Shown: one piece after another, positions 7,210 through 15,855 of the stretch
Layout: each line of letters begins with the position of its first letter
Numbering within the stretch: the stretch's first letter is position 1
Origin: Planctomycetota bacterium
GTDB lineage: Bacteria > Planctomycetota > SZUA-567 > H5-PLA8
Length of the DNA: 32,782 nt
Direction: 5' to 3'
Assembly: GCA_026184295.1 (NCBI GenBank)
Contig: JAHCJK010000053.1
Span: 1 to 32,782, forward strand
Notes under the pieces: model-generated
The model's input: only the letters and a program-made list of their open reading frames with translations
What the model was told of the DNA's origin: nothing
Databases searched by the model: none
Program-made: the position numbers and the translations under genes

Positions 7210-10200
7210 TCAGCGTTTCTCGATCTCGTCGCGGCGGCGGAAGACCAGCGGGCTGCGGTACGTCGCGCGCAGCCGGTCGAGCGCGAAGGTGCGCTTCCAG
7301 TCGGACGAGGTGAGCCACGCGCCCGGGAAGTACTGCCAGTAGACGCGGATTTCGATCTGGTTCGCCTTCACGCCGCCGCCGGGCGCCGTGCCCCGCAGCG
7401 TGAACGAGCCCTGCCCGCCGAACTCGTACAGGCCGCCTTCGCGCCCGGTGGGCACGCTGTCCCAGCCCGGCTGCCTGTCGAAGCGCGCCAGGATGCGCGG
7501 CTTGCAGTAGTTGGGCAGCATGCTGCCCGCGCCGGCCAGCGCCGAAAGTTCCACGGTCTCCCAGATCGCGCCTTCGCAGTGGTAGCCCGCCTGAAAGTAC
7601 GCGATGCCGTCGCCGTCGTATTCCACCGGCGCGCGGTCCCAGTAGCGGAACGGAATCGCCTGGACGACCTCGCCGTCCATGTGCCCTTCCGGGCCGGTGC
7701 CGAAGCGCCCGCGGAAATACTGGCAGCCGGTGAAATTCAGGTTCTGCCGCTTGGTCCAGGAGAGCACCTCGCCGCCGATCCACGCGTAGCCTTCCTGCGG
7801 GAAGCCGCGCGCGTCCTTGACGTGGAAGGCGTCGTTCGTCGCCGACATCGCGCCCACCAGCGTCGAGATCGGCGCGGCGTCGTGCAGCATCACGTGCGCG
7901 CCGGGCGGATGGTCGGCCGCGCTGGTGCCCAGCACGCCGCGCTGCAGGCCGCTCAGCCGCACCACCGTCTTCGAATGGATGTTGGCGTGGTCTTCCATCC
8001 CGCCGGTGACGGGGTTCTTCGCCTGGCGTTCGGCCTTGAGCTTGCGGGTCGGGAGCACGTCGGCGTAGTACTGCACCGAGGCGTTGCCGGCGGAGGTGTA
8101 CGAGATCAGTTCGTCTTCGATCTTGATGATGCCGCCGTTCTGCGGCCAGTTCGGGTTGTACTGGCTGTTGCCGGGGCGCGGCCAGGCGTCCACGGTCTCG
8201 ATCAGCACGTCGCCGTCGCCGGCCTTCAGCACCGTGCCGGCCAGGTCCATGGCGATCTTCCCGCCCAGGCTCTGCAGCGGGACGACCTTGATCTCGTCCA
8301 CCCAGCCGCTGATGGGCGATTCGCCGTCCATCGATTCGCCCACGTGGCGCTGGGTGTCGCTGACGTCGGGCAGTTCGCCGCTGGGGAATTTAAGGAAGCG
8401 ACTGACGTTGGCGTTGTAGCGCCGCGAGACGAAGTCGTTCAGCCCCGCCCAGTATTCGAAGCCCCAGCCGGCGAAGGTCGCCGAGACGGCCTTGCCCGTG
8501 TTGTCGTAGCGGATGTTCCAGTTGGGGAACTGGTGGGTAAAGGCGCGCTTCACCCAGCGCACGTCGCCGTCGGCCTGCCCGCGCGTCAGCACCGAGACGT
8601 TGCTGATGCCGGCGCCGAAGGGCGAGAGCGCGTGGCCGTTCTGCGGGCCGCTCATGCGCACCACCGGGATCACCTTGGCCTTCTTCTCGTGCGCCATCGC
8701 CGGGCTGGTGCCCATGCGCCCGCGGAACTCGCTGACGTACACGCTGCGTTCGTTGTTCAGCGTCGTGGGCGGGTCGCCCTGCTGAATCGTGGCCGGGCCG
8801 TTCGACCCCGTGCGCGCGATCAGGTAGCGCTTCCCGTCCGTGGTCTTCTTCTCGCCGTAGGCGATCCATTCCACCACGGTGTCGTCGTCTTCGTTGTCGA
8901 TCTGCACCACGCCCGAGTTCTCGTACTGGTCGTGCTTGTTCACCTCGAAGCTGATCAGGTGCACCTGCGAGTTGTGCTTCAGGTTGCGCGCCTTGCCGGA
9001 ATTCCCGCTGGCCGTCTGCGCGCGCTCCAGCCCTTCCAGCGCGGTCGCCGAACGCTTGCTGTAGTAGATCACTTCGCCGCTGACGATCACGTACCCCGAA
9101 GGCGGGAAGTCCGTCGCGTCCAGCACGGGCAGCTTGGCCGTCTCGTCGTGGGCCACGAAATCGACCTTGTTCGGCGGGGCGGGGTGGTTGACGCGCGTGG
9201 TCAGCAGGCCGCCGCTGTTGGGCTTCTCGATGCGTTCGGCCAGCAGCCCGCCGCCCACCGGCAGGTCGCCCGCCAGCGGGCAGGCGTAGCCGTACAGCAT
9301 CACGTATTCGCCCTGAAGGTGCGCGGCCGCGGTGGACATGCGCGAACCCCGCACCAGGTTCTTCAGGCTGTTCCCGGAGCGTTCGAACTCGATGATCTCT
9401 TCGCCGATCTTGATCGCGCCGCGGATCGGCAGGTCGGAGCCGTCGTCGAGGTCCAGTTCGGTGTCGTCTTCCTTGATGTCGCCCGAAAGCCGCGTCCCGG
9501 GCGTGAACTTCACGTCGCCGTTCTTGCTCGGCAGCAACTGGCCGTCCAGGCGCACTTCCTGCCCCTGGATATAGCCGCTGCGCCAGGAGGCCGCCACGTG
9601 GTGCCACGTGTTGCCGTCGAGCTGCGCGGGGTAGGTGAACTGCGAGAAATTGCCTTCCAGACCGGCGTCGAAGATGCGCACCACCAGCCCTTCGCCCGGC
9701 TGGTAATAAAAGGAGACCCGGTTGCGCTCGGAATCCTCGCCCTGGTCGTAGAAGAACATCTGCCCGCCGCCGTTGGGCTTCACCCACAGTTCGCAGCCGG
9801 TGGTCGGCATGTAGCCGTTCGGCCCGGGCACGCCCGGCGTGACGAACTTCCCGTGCTGCTGGTAGTCGTAGCCTTCCTGCACGTAGCAGCGCTGGTTCGG
9901 GTCGTCGCAGTGGTCGATCCATTCGCCGGGGACGCCGTGCGGCCCGCACTCCCCGACGCTCAGGCGCACGTCGCCGCGGTTGGGATCGGGCTGGCGCGCG
10001 ATCGTGGAGCGCCGGTACTTCCCGCCGGTCGGCGGCATGGCGATGGGCCACGTCACCACCCGCGCGCCCATGCCCTGATCGACCAGCTTCTGGAACTGTT
10101 CCTGCGTCTCGAGCTTGAAGCGCCCCGGCGGCGGACTGGGCAGCGTGACCACCTGGCGGATGGTGTGGCGCGCGAGCTGCAGGCCGTTGCCCGAGTTCAC

Positions 10201-11601
10201 GATGCCCGTGCCTTCGACCGTAAAGCTGCCGTACCCGCGGTAGCAGAAGGGCACCGTCGAACTGCGCAGCTTGGGGCTGTTGTATTCGGTGGCGTTGATG
10301 TACACCGCGTCGCGCTGCGGGGCGGTCAGGATGCCCTTGCGGCAGGCCTCGTCGAGCGCCTTGTAGATGTCGTCGCTGTTGGCGTAGGTCCGTTCGGTCA
10401 GGTGCGCGGCCAGCAGGCGCGCGGTGCCCGACTTCACCGGCTCGGTGCTCCCGGCCAGCGCCACGCCCAGCACGCAGGCGTAGACGACGTCGGGCGAGGC
10501 CGTGTTCAAGTTGATCGGATGGTAGAGCATCGGCGAGACGAAGACGTCGTTGCCCACGCCCGAGCCGTTCACGCTCACGCCCACGGGCAGCTCGGTGTGG
10601 AAGACCGTCCAGCCCGTGCGCTGCTGCACGCGCACCGCGTCGATGCGCACGTGGGTGACGGTGCGCCCGTTCTGGATGAAGCGGACAAAGGCCCCGGGCC
10701 CGAAGCCGCTCCCGTTTTCAACCGTGAACCACTGCCGGTCGCCCTCGAAGCTCTGCTCGCTGATCCGTTCGGCGCGCCCCCACAGCGGGCCTTCCAGGCC
10801 GCTGTCGATGGTCAGGAAGCGTTCGACGCGCGCGAACTCGTCGGGGCGCACGGCCAGCGCCGGGTTGCCGCCGCCGGCCGACTTGATCTCGTAGATCGAG
10901 CGGAACGGGCGGAACTCGTTGCTCCCGGGCCGGAACTTGTAGTCCGCGATCCAGGCCGCGCGCCCGTCGTAGACCAGCGCGCCCTGGTTGTGGTTGTTCA
11001 GCAGCGCGTAATCGCCCTGCGGCGCCAGCACCACCGTGTTGCCCTGCACGCTCGTGTAGGCCACCGTGTCGGAACCGATGCGCACGAAGCCGTCCACCGT
11101 CCCGGGATCGCCGTCGTCCCAGAAGGCGCTGCCGTCGTCCACGATCAGCACGCCCGCGCCCTTGTCGGTGCGTTCGCTCAGGGTCGTGGCGTTGAGCAGG
11201 TTGCCGATCAGCGCAGGCGGGGCGGTCTGGATGTTGATCTTGCCCTGCTCGTCTTCCACCTTGGCCGACCAGAGCAGCCCGTTGGGATCCTGCACCTTCA
11301 CGTCCACCCCGGGCATGGTCCAGTCGATCTTCAGTTCGTCCAGCGTGTCCACGTCGGGCGTCGGGTCGTAGCCGGGCATCTTCACCAGCCGGTGAAGCTG
11401 CGCGATGGCGTGATCGACGGCCGCTTCGGCCCCCGCGCGCGCCTGCGCCTCGGTCAGGTCGCTGCGCGCCGACCGGCTTTGCAGCAGCATCGAGAGCACG
11501 AACGGCGCGGCCAGGGCTACCAGCCCCGAGAGCACCACCATGACCATGATGATCGCCACGCCGCGGCGGGCGCGCGAGGCGCGGGTGCGTACGGCCTTCA
11601 T
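7210..11601 (-). CDS. gspK: Giant GspK-like minor pseudopilin with inserted LamG and repeat modules
   Basis: This is a 1463-residue protein, over four times normal GspK length. The N-terminus (RRG|VAIIMVMVVLSGLVALA) has a prepilin cleavage site but no Glu at +5, as is typical of GspK. Two GspK core signatures are present: GKINIQTAPPALI (about 120-132) and INLNTASPDVVYACVLG (363-379). A LamG-like domain starts near 597 (CELWVKP, NTWHHVAASW, EVRLDGQ) and its likely final strand (GWVDEIKVV) appears only at about 1099-1107, so other modules are nested within it. A module of type FP..G...IG.E.I.Y ... RG..GT....H..G..V recurs near 156-213, 719-770, 828-890, 897-978, 1137-1243 and 1263-1316. Start at 11601 overlaps the gspH stop as ATGA and has GGAGG upstream. 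It probably caps the pseudopilus tip. Confidence 0.85.
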   Translation of the reverse strand: MKAVRTRASRARRGVAIIMVMVVLSGLVALAAPFVLSMLLQSRSARSDLTEAQARAGAEAAVDHAIAQLHRLVKMPGYDPTPDVDTLDELKIDWTMPGVDVKVQDPNGLLWSAKVEDEQGKINIQTAPPALIGNLLNATTLSERTDKGAGVLIVDDGSAFWDDGDPGTVDGFVRIGSDTVAYTSVQGNTVVLAPQGDYALLNNHNQGALVYDGRAAWIADYKFRPGSNEFRPFRSIYEIKSAGGGNPALAVRPDEFARVERFLTIDSGLEGPLWGRAERISEQSFEGDRQWFTVENGSGFGPGAFVRFIQNGRTVTHVRIDAVRVQQRTGWTVFHTELPVGVSVNGSGVGNDVFVSPMLYHPINLNTASPDVVYACVLGVALAGSTEPVKSGTARLLAAHLTERTYANSDDIYKALDEACRKGILTAPQRDAVYINATEYNSPKLRSSTVPFCYRGYGSFTVEGTGIVNSGNGLQLARHTIRQVVTLPSPPPGRFKLETQEQFQKLVDQGMGARVVTWPIAMPPTGGKYRRSTIARQPDPNRGDVRLSVGECGPHGVPGEWIDHCDDPNQRCYVQEGYDYQQHGKFVTPGVPGPNGYMPTTGCELWVKPNGGGQMFFYDQGEDSERNRVSFYYQPGEGLVVRIFDAGLEGNFSQFTYPAQLDGNTWHHVAASWRSGYIQGQEVRLDGQLLPSKNGDVKFTPGTRLSGDIKEDDTELDLDDGSDLPIRGAIKIGEEIIEFERSGNSLKNLVRGSRMSTAAAHLQGEYVMLYGYACPLAGDLPVGGGLLAERIEKPNSGGLLTTRVNHPAPPNKVDFVAHDETAKLPVLDATDFPPSGYVIVSGEVIYYSKRSATALEGLERAQTASGNSGKARNLKHNSQVHLISFEVNKHDQYENSGVVQIDNEDDDTVVEWIAYGEKKTTDGKRYLIARTGSNGPATIQQGDPPTTLNNERSVYVSEFRGRMGTSPAMAHEKKAKVIPVVRMSGPQNGHALSPFGAGISNVSVLTRGQADGDVRWVKRAFTHQFPNWNIRYDNTGKAVSATFAGWGFEYWAGLNDFVSRRYNANVSRFLKFPSGELPDVSDTQRHVGESMDGESPISGWVDEIKVVPLQSLGGKIAMDLAGTVLKAGDGDVLIETVDAWPRPGNSQYNPNWPQNGGIIKIEDELISYTSAGNASVQYYADVLPTRKLKAERQAKNPVTGGMEDHANIHSKTVVRLSGLQRGVLGTSAADHPPGAHVMLHDAAPISTLVGAMSATNDAFHVKDARGFPQEGYAWIGGEVLSWTKRQNLNFTGCQYFRGRFGTGPEGHMDGEVVQAIPFRYWDRAPVEYDGDGIAYFQAGYHCEGAIWETVELSALAGAGSMLPNYCKPRILARFDRQPGWDSVPTGREGGLYEFGGQGSFTLRGTAPGGGVKANQIEIRVYWQYFPGAWLTSSDWKRTFALDRLRATYRSPLVFRRRDEIEKR

Positions 11602-12848
11602 GGCTGGGCCTCCGTCTTGGCTTCGTCGGTCTTGGCCTCCGCCGGCTTGGATTCCTCGGCGGGGGGCTTGGCTTCGCCCGTCTTGGCTTCGGGCGTCTTG
11701 CCGAATTCTTCGGTGTCGCTGGGCGGCTGGAGCGGCTTGCGCGGGGCCGCGGGCAGCAGCGCCTTGCGCGGCGGCGGAGGCGGCGTGGCCTTGACCGGCT
11801 TGCCGTTGTCCTCCTGGTCCAGGTCCTTGGCCAGGCTGATCACTTCGCTCTTCTTGGTCAGGCCGAGCATCGAGACGAAGAGGCTGCGCTTCTTTTCGCC
11901 CTGGATCAGATCGACCGTGATCGGCCCGGTGTGGTAGCGCACGTCCAGCCCGCCGTCGGGCGCGAAGTGGATCGCCTTCCATGGCGCGGCGTTGTGCTGG
12001 ATCTTCGTCTCGCCGGCCAGTTCGACCGGGTTCCCGGGGATCGCGGCCATCACGCGCACTTCGTCGATCATGCCGATAAAGGAGGCCTGTTCGTCGCCGA
12101 CCAGCAGCGATTCGTGGTTGACCGGCGTCTGCATGCCCGGGCCGACGGCCACGACCGCGTCGTCCACCAGCAGCCGCGAATTCCTGCGGTCCCACGCGAA
12201 CCCGACCTTGGTCCAGCGCTTGGGCGGCAGGCTGTAGACGTCGCCGACGATCTCCTGCGAACCGACGAAGCCGGTCAGCAGCCCGTTGCGCGCGACCGAA
12301 AGCCCGTAGGCGTTCTTCTTGTTGAAGATGAACTGCTTGGAACCGAAGCCGGTCAGGCCCAGGATGTACGCTTCCAGGTAGCCGCCGTCTTCAAGGTCGA
12401 ACTCGGGGTCGCTCCCGCAGTCCACGTTGGAACGGCCGTCGAAGTAGAGCGCCTTGCCGACCTTGCCTTCCACGGATTTGCACCCGCGGATCACGCCCAT
12501 GTGGTTGAAGGCCCCGCGCGCCTCGAAGCCGCCTTCCTCGAAGTGCCACATCCCCACCACGCGGTAGCCCCACGCGACCACGCGCTGCGGGTCGTGCCGG
12601 TCGTCCAGTTCGACGAAGGCCGGCGCGCCCGTGCTTACCGCCGAATTCCGCGCCTGCCGGATCGCCGTGTCCACCGTCGAGGCCACCGCGTCGGCCTTCA
12701 TGCGCGCCGACTGCCGCTGGAACGCCGCCGCTCCGATGCCCATCAGCGCCATCACGATCGCGATGACCACCAGCAGTTCGATGAGCGTGAAGGCCCGCGC
12801 GGCCGGTCCAACGGCCGGCCCACGGGCGGAGCGCGGCGGAAAGGTCAT
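11598..12848 (-). CDS. gspH: GspH-like pseudopilin with an inserted LamG domain
   Basis: The 416-residue product starts as a pseudopilin: ARA|FTLIELLVVIAIV with Glu24 at +5, but with Ala instead of Gly before the cleavage site. After the helix and a short GspH-like part (RQARNSAV, APAFVEL) a LamG-like domain occupies about residues 98-267 (GMWHFEEG, GKALYFDGRS, RLLVDDAVVAVG, GMIDEVRVMA). The GspH fold then seems to resume with IHFAPDGGLDVRY, GPITVDLIQ and LFVSMLGLTKK (about 293-331). A low-complexity tail rich in Pro, Lys, Glu and Ala ends the protein. Its ATG overlaps the gspG stop (ATGA) with AAGGA upstream, and its own stop overlaps the gspK start, so the genes are translationally coupled. 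Confidence 0.85.
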   Translation of the reverse strand: MTFPPRSARGPAVGPAARAFTLIELLVVIAIVMALMGIGAAAFQRQSARMKADAVASTVDTAIRQARNSAVSTGAPAFVELDDRHDPQRVVAWGYRVVGMWHFEEGGFEARGAFNHMGVIRGCKSVEGKVGKALYFDGRSNVDCGSDPEFDLEDGGYLEAYILGLTGFGSKQFIFNKKNAYGLSVARNGLLTGFVGSQEIVGDVYSLPPKRWTKVGFAWDRRNSRLLVDDAVVAVGPGMQTPVNHESLLVGDEQASFIGMIDEVRVMAAIPGNPVELAGETKIQHNAAPWKAIHFAPDGGLDVRYHTGPITVDLIQGEKKRSLFVSMLGLTKKSEVISLAKDLDQEDNGKPVKATPPPPPRKALLPAAPRKPLQPPSDTEEFGKTPEAKTGEAKPPAEESKPAEAKTDEAKTEAQP

Positions 12849-13369
12849 TCGTGGTCTTCCTTGCCCTTCTTCCAGTTCACCACGTCGTCGCCGTCGGGGT
12901 TGAGCGGGTCGTCGATGCCGTCGGGGCCGACCGACCAGAGTCGGAAGCTGTTCTTGTTGGGCGGTTCGCGCCCGTAGTCGCGGAAGTGGACGTAGCGCAG
13001 CGGGTGGTACCACTCGTCCACGAGTTCCTCGTTGCCGTTGTTGTTCGTGTCCAGAGTCTTGAATTCCTTGAGCTTGAGGTAGGGGCCGTCCTTGTCCTTG
13101 GTCATCAGCGCCTTGAGCAGTTGTTCGCCGCCCAGCACGCCGTCGTTGCCGTTGGACGCCGGGTATTCGTTGAAATCGGTCGCGTAGCGTTCGATGCAGG
13201 CCTTTTCCAGCGTGTTGAGCAGCGATTCCTGGCGCTGGATCGCGGCGCGCTTGCGCGCGGTGGCCAGCGCCGTCAGCACCAGCCCGCCCAGGATCGTGAC
13301 GATGGCGATGACGACGAGCATCTCGATCAGCGTAAAGCCGCGGGCGCGCGGGCGGGCAGAGGCGCTCAC
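12845..13369 (-). CDS. gspG: Major pseudopilin GspG
   Basis: GspG forms the shaft of the type II secretion pseudopilus. The 174-residue protein has RARG|FTLIEMLVVIAIVTILGGL (cleavage after Gly11, Glu16 at +5). The C-terminus carries the GspG calcium-loop pattern SVGPDGIDDPLNPDGDD followed by VVNW. An LDTNNNGNEELVDEW loop adds more acidic ligands. The start is GTG at 13369, which overlaps the TGA of the upstream TPR gene (GTGA) and is preceded by a near-perfect AAGGAGGAG. The longer open frame upstream is a shadow of the TPR gene. GspG is longer than the usual 140 or so residues because of the extra loop. Confidence 0.92.
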   Translation of the reverse strand: MSASARPRARGFTLIEMLVVIAIVTILGGLVLTALATARKRAAIQRQESLLNTLEKACIERYATDFNEYPASNGNDGVLGGEQLLKALMTKDKDGPYLKLKEFKTLDTNNNGNEELVDEWYHPLRYVHFRDYGREPPNKNSFRLWSVGPDGIDDPLNPDGDDVVNWKKGKEDHE

Positions 13370-15639
13370 TTCTTCTCCTCCTTGGGGGCCTGCTTCGGGT
13401 CGGTCGGGATCAGTTCGCCGCTCTTGGGGCCTTCCACGTCGGGCAGTTTGCGGCGCAGCAGGGCGATGTTGTCCACCTTGGCGTCGATCGCTTCTTTTTC
13501 GGGCAGTTCGCAGACGATCCCCGCCGTGATGCGCGTGGGGTTGGTCAGCTTCAGCGGCAGCTTGCCCTTGCTGACGCCGTTGACGAAGAGTTCCACCATG
13601 CCGGTCTTCAGGTCCTGGGTCTCGATCGCCAGGCGCACGCGCCCGCTGTCGGGCCAGGGGTCGGGCAGCGCGTGCCAGTCCGGCGGCGTGCCGCTGTAGT
13701 CGCGGAAGCGGTAGGCGATGTGCTTCGCGTTGTCCTTGCCGAACTCGAGTTCGAAGTTCACCGCCGAGCCCGCGCGGCTGGCGATGCGCAGCCCCAGGAT
13801 GCCGGCATTCTCGGGGCTCACCTGAAAGTCGGCTTCCAGCCGCACGAAATCGCGCGCTTCCAGCGGCGTGTGGTACTCGATCTTGCCGCTCCCGGTCATG
13901 CCCTGGCTGCCGTAGAACAGGATCGCGCCGTTGGCCACCGTGGCCTTGACCTGCCGGCCGCCCTTCGCCGACCAGCCGGCGGGGTCGGCGTTGTTCTCGA
14001 AGGTGAGGTAATCGAACTGGAGGTCGCGCTGCGCGAAGATGCGCGCGAGCGCGTCCGCCGCGTAGGCGCAGGTGCCGTCGGCCGCGATGGCCTGCTGGAA
14101 CATCTCGCTGGCGCGCTTCTCGTCCTTTTCGTAGTTGGCGATGTAGCCGAGCCCGCAGAGCGCCGGGACGTTGCGCGCGTCGATCTCCAGGGCCTTCTTG
14201 AACTGCTTCTGCGCTTCCGGCAGGTTGGTCGCGCCGAGCATCGCCAGGCCCAGGCCCGCATAGTGGTCGGCCTTGCTGCCGTCGAGCGCGATGGCCTTTT
14301 TGTAGCTGTCCGCGGCCTCCGTCCACTTGCGGCTGCGCAGCAGCAGCGCGCCCTTGGCCTGGTGCGCGGGCGCGAAGTTCGGCGCCAGTTGCGCGGCTTC
14401 TTCGAAGCCGCTCGAGGCCAGGTCGTATTCCTTCTGTTCGTAGCGCAGTTCGGCCATCAGGTACTTGATCCACGCGTCGTTGGTCTTGATCCCGTCCATC
14501 TCGGCCAGAATCTTGGCGGCCTCGTCGCGCTTGGTCTTGGCTTCCGCGCCCTTGCCGTTCACGTCGTCGAACTGCGCGGCCCGGTCGAGCGCCACGGCCT
14601 TGATGATCTTCATGCGCGGGTTGTTGGGGTCTTCGTGCAGGGACTCGTCGATGTAGCGGAAGGCCGTGGGCAACTGCGCCGCGTCGCCGGTCATCAGCCG
14701 CGCGAAGCCCTTGATCCCGTACGCCTGGCTGCTGCGGTTGTCCATCGTCAGGGCCTCGTCGCCCAGCTTGTACGCGGCGTCGAAGTCCTTGAGCATGATC
14801 TTGCAGGCGCCCAGCCCGATCTTGGCCTTGATCAACTGCGGCTTGGGCGCGTTGGACGGGACCTTTTCGAACGCCTGCGCGGCCTCCGCGAAGCTGCCGT
14901 TGCGCAGCAGCACGTAGCCCAGGCCCACGTTGGCCGAGGCCAGGTTGGGATTCTTGGCCAGCGCGTCGTCGAAGACCTTCTTGGCGTCGTCGGCCTTGCC
15001 CATCGCGAGCTGCACCTGCGCGAGCGCCACGAGCACGTCCTCGTCCTCCGGCGCGAGTTCCTTCGCCTTCTTCAGCGCCGCGAGCGCTTCCTCGTTCTTG
15101 CCCATGGACGAGAGCGCCAGGCCGAGCAGGCGCTGCCCGTCGGGCCCCGAGTTGTGCTCGATCAGGCGCTTCGCGGCGCCTTCGGCCTCGCTGGTCTTGC
15201 CCGCGTTCAGGTACCGCTCGCAGAGCAGGATCAGGATGTCCTTGTGGCCCTTCGCGGAGGCCTTCTCCAGCACCGCGAGCGCCTTGGCCTCGATCCCGCC
15301 GTACTGCGAAAGCGCGTGGCGGACGTTCGCGGCCAGGTTGACCGGATCGTTGCCGTACTTGGTGGTGATGTTGTCGAGAATGTTGTCCGGGCCCGACTTG
15401 CGCTTCGTCTCGCGAATCTCTTCTTTTTGAATGATGCGCGAGGCGTTGCTGGGCAGGCGAATCTTCACGACCGCCTTGTCGTCGGTCTCGATGATCGTGC
15501 CCTTCAGCGAGGTGCCGTCCTTCAGGATCACCTCGTCGTACGTCTGGATCCGGAACAGGTCTTCGTCCACGCCGGCCGCGTTTGCGCAACCGTAAACAAG
15601 CAAAACCGTTAGAAGAACAGGTACCAGACGATTCGGCAT
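13366..15639 (-). CDS. Exported TPR protein with C-terminal jelly-roll (ConA-like) domain
   Basis: The 757-residue protein begins with a secretion signal (MPNRLVPVLLTVLLVYGCANA). Cys18 suggests a lipoprotein, but Tyr at -2 is atypical, and cleavage after ANA is also possible. Residues about 28-80 form a small beta domain (EVILKDGTSLKGTII). About 100-510 is a run of TPR-type helical pairs (for example AEGAAKRLIEHN, LASANVGLGYVLLRNGSFAEA, ALCGLGYIANYEKD). About 525-725 is a beta-sandwich (FENNADPAGW, LRIASRAGSAVNFELEF, GMVELFVNGVSKGKL) of the ConA/family-16-like type. ATG at 15639 is chosen for its GGAGG 5 nt upstream. An ATG 4 codons earlier is less likely. Overlap with gspG implies a joint role, perhaps assembly scaffold or pilotin-like. 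Function is not known. Confidence 0.8.
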   Translation of the reverse strand: MPNRLVPVLLTVLLVYGCANAAGVDEDLFRIQTYDEVILKDGTSLKGTIIETDDKAVVKIRLPSNASRIIQKEEIRETKRKSGPDNILDNITTKYGNDPVNLAANVRHALSQYGGIEAKALAVLEKASAKGHKDILILLCERYLNAGKTSEAEGAAKRLIEHNSGPDGQRLLGLALSSMGKNEEALAALKKAKELAPEDEDVLVALAQVQLAMGKADDAKKVFDDALAKNPNLASANVGLGYVLLRNGSFAEAAQAFEKVPSNAPKPQLIKAKIGLGACKIMLKDFDAAYKLGDEALTMDNRSSQAYGIKGFARLMTGDAAQLPTAFRYIDESLHEDPNNPRMKIIKAVALDRAAQFDDVNGKGAEAKTKRDEAAKILAEMDGIKTNDAWIKYLMAELRYEQKEYDLASSGFEEAAQLAPNFAPAHQAKGALLLRSRKWTEAADSYKKAIALDGSKADHYAGLGLAMLGATNLPEAQKQFKKALEIDARNVPALCGLGYIANYEKDEKRASEMFQQAIAADGTCAYAADALARIFAQRDLQFDYLTFENNADPAGWSAKGGRQVKATVANGAILFYGSQGMTGSGKIEYHTPLEARDFVRLEADFQVSPENAGILGLRIASRAGSAVNFELEFGKDNAKHIAYRFRDYSGTPPDWHALPDPWPDSGRVRLAIETQDLKTGMVELFVNGVSKGKLPLKLTNPTRITAGIVCELPEKEAIDAKVDNIALLRRKLPDVEGPKSGELIPTDPKQAPKEEKK

Positions 15640-15855
15640 GCAGGCCTCCATGCTTACAAGACGTTCTTGGGACGGCGGATGCTGCCCTTCCGGGCCTTCC
15701 AATTTGAACTTCCCAGCCGACTTACTGGAAAGGAAACCCCTTCCACAGCCGTACGTTAGGTCGTTCCGTTCGGGAGGCAAATCCAGACCGCGGCGGGAAT
15801 CGAAAATTTCCGGAAAGTGCGATAGCGCTTGAGGTTGAAGCTCGAACGGACGCGC
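15640..15855. other. 216-bp gap inside the pseudopilus cluster
   Basis: This separates the pilMN-pilO-small membrane gene group from the TPR-gspG-H-K-J-I group, both on the minus strand. It has no convincing ORF. A weak pair TTGCCT/TAACGT with 16-bp spacing is present on the minus strand, so a second promoter is possible but not shown. Confidence 0.35.

Noticed and set aside
7120..11937. Plus-strand open frame of 1605 codons antisense to gspK
   Set aside because: It has low-complexity Ala/Arg/Val/His composition and no domain pattern, and it mirrors the codon structure of the well-supported gspK and gspH genes. It is a GC-driven shadow.
12845..15589. A single 914-codon frame including gspG
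   Set aside because: Only the last 174 codons look like protein. The GTG at 13369 with AAGGAGGAG and the prepilin motif mark the true start.
13672..15612. Plus-strand open frame of 646 codons antisense to the TPR gene
   Set aside because: Same shadow composition; the minus-strand frame has a signal peptide, TPRs and good start context.
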